The notes under the pieces are model-generated. The model saw only the letters and a list, made by a program, of their open reading frames with translations. It was not told where the DNA came from and searched no databases. Below are positions 52,038 to 61,419 of a DNA stretch of 64,000 bases, in pieces. Numbering within the stretch: the first letter of the stretch is position 1; each line of letters begins with the position of its first letter. The position numbers were made by a program, and so were the translations under genes. This DNA is from Ulota crispa (lineage: Eukaryota; Streptophyta; Bryopsida; Orthotrichales; Orthotrichaceae), in contig OY987244.1 in NCBI GenBank assembly GCA_963920765.1, forward strand, positions 20,998,358 to 21,062,357, written 5' to 3'.

Positions 52038-55000
52038 ATGGGCTCCGTCTTCGCCAAGGCCGATCCCGCTCCTGATCGGCCCTCGCCTCCCGACTACCTC
52101 AATTTGCCATGCCCCGTCAAGTATGAGGAAATCCAGCGTGAAAATATTAGTGAGTCTCACGGCAACGTCGCTTTTTTTCTCTCGGTTTTTGCATCTCCTC
52201 TCTCTTTCTCGTGCCTTCTTTTTCGCCAATGCACCTGCTCCAACGCCTGTTTCTCTACTCCACAATTCCCTCTTTCGTTCGCATTCACCATTCCGTGCTT
52301 CGCTAACTCTCTTTTTTCCTTCTGGATCTTCAGTGTCCCTCAAGCCGGAGCTTTTTGAAGGTCTCCGATTTGATTTTACGAAGCCTCTCAATCAGAGGTT
52401 TTCGCTGAGCCACAGGTGAGGCGTTATTTTCTGAATTCCTGCGAATGCCGTGGTAGTTATTGCTTGGTGATACAACTGGATTTTCGAGCTTGTTGGCACT
52501 GATTAGGGTTGGCGGCATAAATGAAACAATAATTATATTTCATATGCTCCGAATCAACCGTGCTAGACCTATTTTCTGGTTCCTGTGAAATTTGGGAGTC
52601 TGTTAGGGTTTTGGTTCTGTTTCATGCCATGGTTTAGCTGGATGGTGTCGGTATTGATTTGAAATGTTAGCAATTTTGCATGAGGGGAGAACCAGTTGTA
52701 ATGCTTTGAAACTTGACAAGTAGGGCTGAATATCCGTATAATCCTTGTTGATTCCGAGCCTTCTCTCCAGCTTTGTTTCAATGCGTCTATCTTTTCTTGT
52801 GAGGTTAACCGTTGAGTGTGGCAGTTTCGATAGATTCTGTTAAGTGCGGTAGTCCATTGCATATGTAGGAGCTCTTGTTGATTTTGCAGCTTACATGTAT
52901 CGGTAATCTTGTTGCTTGTTGCAGTCTGTTTATGGGCTCAGTTGAGGTGCCATCTCAGGGGGCGCAGATTATCAAAGTTCCAGCTGCTCATTATGAGTTC
53001 GGAGCGAATCTCATCGACCAACGGGTCACACTCTTTCCTTCCCTTTTCTATTATATTCATGTCTTTGGCTACCAACGCAGTGGCACTATGTGTGTTTTGT
53101 GGACCTACAAGAGTTCTAGGTTGGATTTGCTCTGTCCATCCTCCAGCATATCTGCGATTTTCAATTGATCGTGTGTTTTGACGCCTGTGAGTCCAGATGA
53201 TGATGCTTATCGGCCGTATTCTGACGGACGGTCGCATGAGTGCTCGAATCAAATATGACTTCACCGATAGATTTTCTGTAAAAGTCAATGCACAGGTAAG
53301 TTTTCAGTTATCTTCCCAATTGAGGGCCATGTTTTCCTGTATTGATATGTGTCTTGTTCATTTAGTTGCGGATTCTTCGGCTTAGTTGTTATTTGGACTT
53401 GTCGGTAAGACACCAAATGTACATTGGCATTGAATCAGGAAATTGTTGAAGTATTAGGGTCATGCTGACTATGTAAGTGGTGTGTTGTGGGTAAAATATT
53501 CTGACTATTTTCATCTATCATGATCTTATGTGCTAATTTTCTTTCTTACTGGTTGCCTTTTCCATCGTTCTTGCAGCTTACGAATGAGCCACACTTCTCA
53601 CAAGGAATGTTCCATTTTGACTATAGGGTTGGTTACGCTCCCCTGTAGCCTTTTTTGTTATGCCTGTGACCTGGATTCGTGTACTTGAGTCATTAAATGC
53701 TATGTTGCAGAAGGAATAAGAACTATTTTTTGTACAGGATGTCATCTGAACCATATACGTTCATGTATGTTTTTCGACTTGAGCTTTATGGTGCGGACAT
53801 ATTTGAATGTTATGTGCAGGGGAAAGACTACCAGACTCAATTGCAGCTAGGGAACAATGCTTTTTACGGGTTCAATTATATTCAGGTTCAGTTCCGAGAG
53901 TTACGGTGTTTAGTGTGGTGGCTCTTTTGCCTGCAACTCGTTCAAATATGATTTGGGTCTGCTGCTTTGGATGGGTTCAAACTTGTTAAGTAGCTGTAGG
54001 TATGAAGCTTTCTTTTGGTTCTTGTGTTTGGATTGGTTCGATTCATGTTTCACTTGATCTGTTATCAAGTTGGTTGTTGTCGAACTTTTAATTCTCAAAC
54101 GCCAATGTTCTGACACTTACTCGTAAATGTGCTCAAATTAATCGATTTGGGTTGAGGCTAGTGGCTGTCTCTTATCCCGTTATTCACAGAATATGTCTTG
54201 GTTGGATCAGAGTGTAACGCCAACAGTGGCTTTGGGAGGTGAAGTGTTTTGGTTGGGCCATCAGCGGAAGTCGGGTATTGGTTTTGCTGGCCGATACAAC
54301 ACAGAGAAAGTGGTACGTACAGCCACCCTCAGCCCGGGTCATGCTAATTGGATATTGGGAAAAGTTCTTATATCGCTAATTGTTTCTTGCAAGTTTGAAT
54401 CGGGTAACTGCGATTTTAAGCTGTATATTCTTGTTTATTTTTTTGTATTAGTAGTGTGCACTGTCACAAGCTGTTATCTGATAGTGGTGTGTGTTTGCGC
54501 AGGTGGCAACAGCACAATTTGCAAGCACTGGCATTGTTTCATTGACCTATGTGCAACGAGTGTCAGACAAGGTAATTTTGATCCCTTGCGCTACACCTTT
54601 GTTATTCTTGGAATGGTTCACGAAATGGTCCTCGAAGCTTTGAATCGCTCATTGTTGTGACTATATTGTGTGGTTTACTTATTTGCTCGTGAATCCTTCA
54701 TTGCATTTCTTCATTTGCAACAACTTTTGGTGCATCTATTATTGCCATATATTGGCTGGGCCTTTCTCTCCACGGCATGACGAAGTTGTATATGCTATCG
54801 GTTGAAATCTACTCATTGGATCAAACTTTAAGATATGGAATCACTGGTCAAAGAGTTAACTTTAGTCTAAGTGCTGGCTCTGCTCTTCCGATTTTTTTTT
54901 AAATAAATGGTTGTGTGGGGGTTTAAAGCCTTAAGTACTTCAAGACGCCTTGGTTAAATGTTGTGGTTTTGGAAAGTTCAGGTTTCTTTGGCATCGGATT

Positions 55001-55613
55001 TCTTGTATAACTGGTATTCAAAGGAGGCAACCACTAGCATTGGATATGACTACCTTCTCCGTCAGGTGAGATGATTTGAAGATCTGTGTCCTTGGCAGTA
55101 TATCGACTGTTTATTTAGAACAGGATGCACTTATATTTGCTGATTACCCATTCTTTCTAATTCAGTTTTGTTATGTCATTACTATCAGGTCATGAGCAAA
55201 TATTTCTTATAATATGGGTGTCTTTTGTGTTTTTGATCTTGCAGTGTCGTTTGAGAGGAAGGTTGGACACAAATGGTTGTATTGCAGCTTTTCTGGAGGA
55301 GAGGCTCAATCTGGGAGTCAATTTCCTGCTCTCTGCAGAAGTAAGCATTCTAGTCTCCTTTGCTCATCAGTCCAAAATGTTTTCTTTGCAAGATGGGATT
55401 CTGAAGTTTGGGAGATTTACTGTCCTCTCTTGTATTGTATGGTGTGTTTATAATGAACATACCTGCACAGTATTCTAACTTATACGTCTTTGAAACTAGG
55501 CTCGTATAAGAGTGCCAGGTTCATTGGTGAGTAATCGTTTTGGTTTGTAATGGCAGATTGATCACTGGAAAAAGGACTACAAGTTTGGATTTGGCATGAC
55601 TGTGGGCGAGTAA
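52038..55613 (+). CDS. TOM40: Mitochondrial import receptor subunit TOM40
   Basis: The beta-barrel channel of the outer mitochondrial membrane TOM complex, the entry pore for nuclear-encoded precursors. Eleven exons: 52038-52149, 52334-52415, 52925-53024, 53197-53295, 53577-53627, 53820-53885, 54190-54312, 54503-54571, 54982-55065, 55245-55340, 55557-55613. They total 939 bases, 312 residues; plant TOM40 is about 309. Diagnostic segments match plant TOM40 in order: [139 protein letters not shown] and the C-terminal strand [12 protein letters not shown]. The start is the only ATG before the conserved N-terminus. Introns from the third on are all phase 0. Confidence 0.96.
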
Positions 55614-56546
55614 GTTCTCATATCGTTATCAGAGTTAGGAAGGCACCGAGGTTTTGATCATTGTTTGCACACTATGCATCTCTCGGGGAAGTGCAATTTT
55701 ATTGATTGGATCTCCTCTGAGGATGGTGTCCACTTTTACACCATCAGAGCTGATTTTTATTTGCTGTCGAAAGGCACTGCAAACAATTTTTTTCATATCT
55801 GACCTGGTGGATTAGGAACAGCGAATTGTTGCAAAGCGGTTTTATTGCTTCTCCCTGTTATCTTTGAATACATGACTGTCCATTAGCCTAGGACAGGCGT
55901 ACTTGCATTGCAATTTTTATGAGAATTAAAGTTATTATACTTTACATGTATGAATGACGAGTGTTGTAATATTTTCTCTCACCCCAGCTAGATGAATTAT
56001 TACGAGTTTGTTCTAGCCGCCAATTTCACAGGATATTTCGGTTGTAGACATAGGTGGAGCAGCATTTTCACGCACACCTGAACATGGTACCATAACTCAT
56101 CTATTACCATCAACAATAGAGCAAGGAGTTTTCTGTGGTGGTTGCTTCATTTTAATGTGCTTCATGGAGATTGCGAGGGAAGCACTAAAGATGCTTCCTT
56201 TTCAAACGATGTTTGACAATGACACTGGAGCAGCTTGCATAGTTTTAGCCTTTTTTCACGATTGACCTCGTACGAATCCTACATGAATGATTGCGAAGGC
56301 TTTGGTGTTGATACAGGCTTCGTTTTTTTCCTGGACAACAAAGTGAATTCTTACGATTCGCGTTTCTTTAGAGTTGACACAATCTTCTCTTAAATATCTC
56401 GTATCAAACGTACTAAAGTGATCGAGAATATGAAGTTATGCTTCACATGTTTGCACAGTGGCGACTGTTGCACCTTTTTTCCTGCTGAAAGTGCGTCCTT
56501 CAAGAAGAAAGTGTGGAATCCAATGAAAAGTAATCACTTGCTGGAA
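55614..56546 (+). other. TOM40 3' side, non-coding
   Basis: Balanced-composition DNA after the TOM40 stop that may hold the 3' UTR. No further gene is seen. Confidence 0.4.
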
Positions 56547-56676
56547 TTATGAATACTCTTATGTGGTCACTTGGCTATTCTTTGTGGTTCTTCAGCATTG
56601 GAATAAACGTGTCCCATTTGTACTAAGAATAAGATTAAAAAAGTACTTCTCTGGTTAGAATTGGATTGGCACGTAA
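56547..56676. repeat. Direct repeat unit D, copy 1 (left part)
   Basis: Starts TTATGAATACTCTTATGTGG and runs to GGATTGGCACGTAA. It is matched at about 90 percent by 58196-58325. Copy 1 is interrupted by element F and resumes at 57637-57655. Confidence 0.8.
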
Positions 56677-57393
56677 CCCCTTAAGGCCCAACTGTCCCTC
56701 GGGGGACAAAGGGACCTCGGCATGTACCTATGACTAGACCAACTTTTTTGTAAAATATTTGAAACCTTGGAGGATGATTGGGAATTCAAAGATGTACATG
56801 CACATCTAATTTTTTCTTCATTCCAACATTAATTGAAGAAGTTATGTCATGAATTTCTCAAAAACGAGGGAGGACATGCAATCTAGGTAGCCCAAAAAAC
56901 TTCTTCAAAAAAATTCTTTTAAAAAAATAAAAATCTGAAATTGGACCTTTAGATTTTTATATATGTGGGAAGTGTTGAATCATTCAGTTTCAATTAATGA
57001 GAGAAGTTATAGTGTGTATGTAGATATGGGACTCCCAAACCTCCATTTCTTTAGCCCCTTGTAAAATTTGGTGATTTGATTGATTGATTGATTTTATTTT
57101 TCCAAGTAGTAGTAGATTAAGATTCCTTGGTTTTCACCATTTGGATAAAACTAATTCAAATTTCTGAATTTTACATAAATTCTCCAATTTTGCCTAGCAT
57201 ATATGCAAATTCCATGGCCTTATGGCATTGCAAGGTTTTACTAAGTATGATTCACACTTGTAGTTCATTTGAAAATTCTCCCACACTTACCTAACTTGGT
57301 CTTCTACATGGAAAAAATAAACATCAGCTTTGCATAGAGTTGTTTTTTAGAATAGGAGAGGTCAATAGCCTCTAAATTTTTTGGGCAGCAAGG

Positions 57394-57437
<44 letters not shown>

Positions 57438-57636
57438 CACTTTAGATGTCAATATCTTACTCCTCTACATCTAGAATGAGCTAGTTTTTCTTTTCCAAAA
57501 ATACCTCCCATAGTCTAGGGCAAGATCCTACAATTGGATTGAAAAAGAAAAAGAAAATCTTACTTTTCTATTCATTGCCCTAGAAGTGGTAGTTTTCAAT
57601 GACTTTCATAGAAAAAAGGGCTTGGGCATTTAGGGG
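56677..57636. mobile_element. CCC-terminus element F, inserted in direct repeat copy 1
   Basis: 960 bases starting CCCCTTAAGGCCCAACTG; the reverse complement of the end reads CCCCTAAATGCCCAAGCC, so it resembles the TTAA/CCC elements. Flanks are GTAA and TCAA, a degenerate version of TTAA. The uninterrupted direct-repeat copy at 58196 reads GCATGCAAAATACTTTTA, which shows the empty site. The element contains a 42-base poly(T) tract. Confidence 0.6.
57396..57437. repeat. Poly(T) tract, 42 bases
   Basis: Uninterrupted run of T inside element F. It may be a slippage-prone microsatellite or the reverse of a poly(A) tail; no retroposon body is evident beside it. Confidence 0.85.
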
Positions 57637-57655
57637 TCAAAATACTTTTATTGAT

Positions 57656-58195
57656 GGAAAAACCTCAAAAATGACCGTCTATTCTTTTAAAAGATCAAAC
57701 ATACCTCTATATTATTTGAAATATAAAAAATACCCCTAGTCTTGTGCAAGAATATCAATCATACTCCTACTTATCTTTGAAAACATCTAATACCCTTACT
57801 TTTCTTGTATCTCTTTAGTGCATTTTTTTTGTAAATATTGGGATGACCATGGAAATTGCAAAAACTAGATGCAAGTTGAATGTAAGTGAAATGTTGGAGG
57901 CAAGCTCTTCAAACTTTATATAGGGTTTTTGCATTTAAGCTTATTGTGGCCAAAGCCATTGCATTGATTGAACAACACGCTTTTCTTTGCCAATGTTCTT
58001 GGTGCAAATGTGACTAACTTACAAAAATTTCAGTAAAGAGGCACAAGAAAACTAAGGGTATTAGATGTTTTCAAAGATAAGTAGGAGAATAACTGATATT
58101 CTTACACAAAACCAAGGGTGTTTTTGATATTTCAAATAATATAGGAGTATATTTGATACTTTAACAGAATTGAGGGACATTTTTGATATTTTCCC
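57656..58195. mobile_element. Long-TIR element between the direct repeats
   Basis: 540 bases with inverted arms of about 145-190 bases. It starts GGAAAAACCTCAAAAATGAC; the reverse complement of the end starts GGGAAAATATCAAAAATGTC. The arms share AATATCA..ATACTCCTA and TTATTTGAAATAT motifs with a segment in each CACTA copy (about 3849-4126 and its counterpart near 8780-9080). It is probably a MULE-like foldback element. A short target duplication was not found; instead a ~145-base repeat flanks it. Confidence 0.65.
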
Positions 58196-58345
58196 TTATG
58201 AATACTCTTATATTGTCACTTGGCTATTCTTTATGGTTCTTCAGTATTGGAATAAACGTGTCCCTTTTGTACTAAGAATATGATAAAAAGTACTTTTCTG
58301 GTTAGAATTGGATTGGCATGCAAAATACTTTTATTTATTTGATCC
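58196..58345. repeat. Direct repeat unit D, copy 2 (uninterrupted)
   Basis: Begins TTATGAATACTCTTATATTG exactly where the long-TIR element ends and continues through GGATTGGCATGCAAAATAC to a TTTATTTGAT end. Copy 1 spans 56547-56676 plus 57637-57655. Confidence 0.8.
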
Positions 58346-59124
58346 TATGGCAACTACAGAGATCTAGCGATACAGGCTCAATGCAATGCACCGTGGAAGT
58401 ATGTCCAGCCCTCCCGGCCCTGAATAGCCTCCAATTTTATCATACACTCATCCCTGTAGGCGTGAGAAATGGAGAGCAAAACAAATTTTTGACAGCTTGA
58501 ATTTTGGACATCTTGAATTTTGGATTGAAAGTGCATAATAACGCGCAATCCAGCTTTAGATTCTTTTCCCTCTTATAAGCTTAAATAAGCAATTTTTAGG
58601 GGGCTGGCTGCTCCCTTGAATGCTTCCTTTTCTAATACAACAAGCAATCTATCATAAAAATTGGTGGTTTCTTTTACTTTGCATCAAAATGGGTTCATAA
58701 TTATTGTGGTGCATATTTGTATTATGAACTGTTATCATTTATTATATTATGCAAATCTACAAACCTTAAAACTTAGGTTGTTGAGAAGCTAATATGTGCA
58801 TTTGAACTACTTAGTAATAGTGTTCTTTTGAGGAATTTAAATTCACAGTAAATTGCAAAAGATAAGAACGAGTAACACTTGTTACAAATATTATGTTACG
58901 AATATTATGGTTCACAGCATACGGTGATTTTGGTGTAGTATTTGGAGCCACAAGGGTGTAGTGAACCATTGACCGTCTTAATCCAAAAGGCCCAAAGGGG
59001 CAAATAAGGGGTCCGACTCCAAACTTAAGACCCACTCAATCCAACATCAGTTATTTTTTGGTGTTGATGAAATTTTCTTGCAGTAATAATATATCAGCAC
59101 ATACGACTCTTCTTGGTTCATAAC
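58346..59124. other. Intergenic DNA
   Basis: No gene recognised. A 60-codon frame at 58318-58500 overlaps the direct repeat and shows no domain. Confidence 0.45.
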
Positions 59125-59375
59125 GCCATATTCGTTAAATAGGGAAAAACAGAGGTACCATTCTGTACTCCACCTTAAATCTAAAAAGTTATCTTAAACC
59201 AAATTCAAAGGTATTAGATTCAATCTGAGCCATTAAGATTTTATCCCTCGCAAATTTCTCCTCTCAGGTGAGGGCACGTGTACCAAAAAAAATGCTAGAG
59301 CTTGGATTAAGGTGACCATCTTAATCCTTCAAAAGTCCCAAAATATACTCATTTTCCCAATATAACGAATATGGC
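59125..59375. repeat. Inverted-repeat element, about 251 bases
   Basis: GCCATATTCGTTAAATAGGG at the left end pairs with CCCAATATAACGAATATGGC at the right end (reverse complement GCCATATTCGTTATATTGGG). This is a small foldback or MITE. No target duplication was identified. Confidence 0.5.
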
Positions 59376-59605
59376 ATTTCATTCTTTACCTTAAGTTTCC
59401 ATTAGAAGCTAAAACTTTACATATTGGTTTATCAATATTTTGCTTAAGTTAGAAGGATTAGAATATTCTTGCTAAATTACTTATTTTATCTATCCTGCTT
59501 AAAAATTTGATTTGAAGGGCTTGACAAAATGCTGAAATTTCCTATTGCACTGAAAAGGCTTAGGGTTTTGAACAACGTTCTCAAAGATTGGTGTTTTACA
59601 TCCTT

Positions 59606-59980
59606 TTAACCCCTAAACGCCAGAGGTGATGATTGTGCCTGCCTGGCTACAATGCTTCATAATGAACAATGAGAGATCTACAGTGGTGCCTAATAATTAA
59701 AACACTAATTTTAAAAATTGCAAAAGTCAATAGTGCATGATGCCCTCACAAAAATTTCAGTAGGGGTAGCTTGGGACCTAACACCATGACTTTGAGTTTT
59801 CTCACAATTTAAGCTACTAAAAAATATGAATACAACTAACTTAATAATTTTTTACCTTCTATGATGGACCATGTGTTTAGGATCACTTCTGAAAAAAAAT
59901 CAAACAAAAAAACTGCTTTTTTCCAGCCCCACCGAGTGTTTTTTTTATGCCCAGCGGACGCCTCGGCGTTTAAGGGTTAA
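59606..59980. mobile_element. TTAA-flanked CCC-terminus element D
   Basis: Body 59610-59976 (367 bases) with TTAA at 59606-59609 and 59977-59980. The left end is CCCCTAAACGCCAGAGG; the right end, reverse complemented, is CCCTTAAACGCCGAGGCG. The termini resemble element A with a T-to-C change (AACGCC for AATGCC). No transposase. Confidence 0.72.
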
Positions 59981-61419
59981 GTTCAGTTCCCAAGAGTACC
60001 AATTTTCTCCGTGCGAAGCCAATTTTAGGCTAAGTTGTTATTTTTTTTCGTTTCGTTTTTTTCGACTCCAATGAAAGAAGACTCGTTGCAAGAGCAAATT
60101 CCACAAGCCTTAGCCGAAAGTTTTCAAGGTTTGTCTACATTCAAGGCAATGTTGAAATGCCAGCAGACCCTGGCATGAGTGAAAGTGAGCACTTTTGCAC
60201 TTTGTCCAAGGTTAGACCTTGGAATAGGGTAACAGCAAACTGAGCAAAGTAGATAGACTTAAGCTTACCGACTTACTGGGAGGTAGAGATTACGAACACA
60301 TGCCTGGGACATGCCTGGGATTGCGTGCTGCAGAACTGCAGTTGTCATGTGAGCAGTTGCTGTGGTGCTGTTTTGCAAGGTCATCACTCAATCACTCATT
60401 AGTCATCACTCATCACTCATCAGAACTGATGATCTCAACTAACTTAACTTAACTCCAAGCCACGGCCCAATCATTGCAGAGATTCTTGCAGGAAGTAAAT
60501 GCGAAATCTGCCTGACAAGATCTTTGAAACTCATGGGAGCCTCCCTGGTGGGATAGAGCAGGATCATAAACCCTTGAGCAGATGGTGGGTAACTGGGTAC
60601 AATGCAAGAATCTAGGAATACGGTATGCAATCGTGTGTGTTTGGGGAGAGGCTGAAGGCGAATCTCCTGTCGTGAGAACAATGGTTGAAGTGCTTTGGGG
60701 AGGATAAGCTAAGCTAAACGTGAGGTGCGTGCTGCGAGGTAACTTAAAAAGCAATGGTTGGGACCCGGCTGAGCTATCGCTTTACCCTCGCTTCCATGGC
60801 TCCCCACTTGACACACACCCCTTTGCATTTTCGGACTTTTTTAATATTTTTTTGAATTAGCCGACAAGAGTGATTGACTGGATTGAATGCTTTCTTCGCG
60901 TCTTCCACGGAACCCTCGAGTGCTTTTCCAGTCCCTGTAGAATATGTGCGGTGCTGCTGTTGCACTCTGGCAGCTGGACCTGGTGGAATCTTGCCTCTAC
61001 ACTTTTAGGATCATTCGGAGTGCCACATTCTTCCTCTATTTTCTGTTAATTCTTAGGGTAATCTGCTGCTTCATTTCCCGTAATTCGTTTGATCAATTCC
61101 CTTGCACAATTTCATACCATCGCAGTTGCGGGTTAATTAGTGATGAGCGAGGAAAGTTGCGCTCTTGCACTTCGGTGTTTCTCTGCGACGTTGATTGCCA
61201 TCTTTTTGCTTAATCATCTGCCAACTTTTTTCTCGATGATTCGCACTTGGTCTCTAATTTCTTGATCCCGATTCTCTACTGATTGGAGCGGAATTGATCT
61301 GTTTGCAATTAGGGTTTACGTGGATTGAATTCGCCAAGCGCTGTGCAGAAATTCGGTCAAGGTACGTCAGATGCTCCACTAAGCACCCCGGAGCTAATAA
61401 TGTAGTCCGTCACGCTGCG
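59981..61419 (+). promoter_or_regulatory. MutS2 upstream region
   Basis: Balanced composition. A run of ATCACTCA-type short tandem repeats lies at about 60381-60422. The promoter and 5' leader of MutS2 are expected toward the right. The frame of exon 1 stays open upstream of 61420 but has no ATG there, so this part is read as leader. Confidence 0.4.

Noticed and set aside
57647..58204. 9-base target duplication for the long-TIR element
   Set aside because: TTTATTGAT and TTATGAATA do not align convincingly; only the ~145-base direct repeat flanks the element.
61294..61419. Upstream extension of MutS2 exon 1
   Set aside because: The frame is open, but the first codon is TTG and no ATG occurs before 61420; the sequence looks like a 5' leader.
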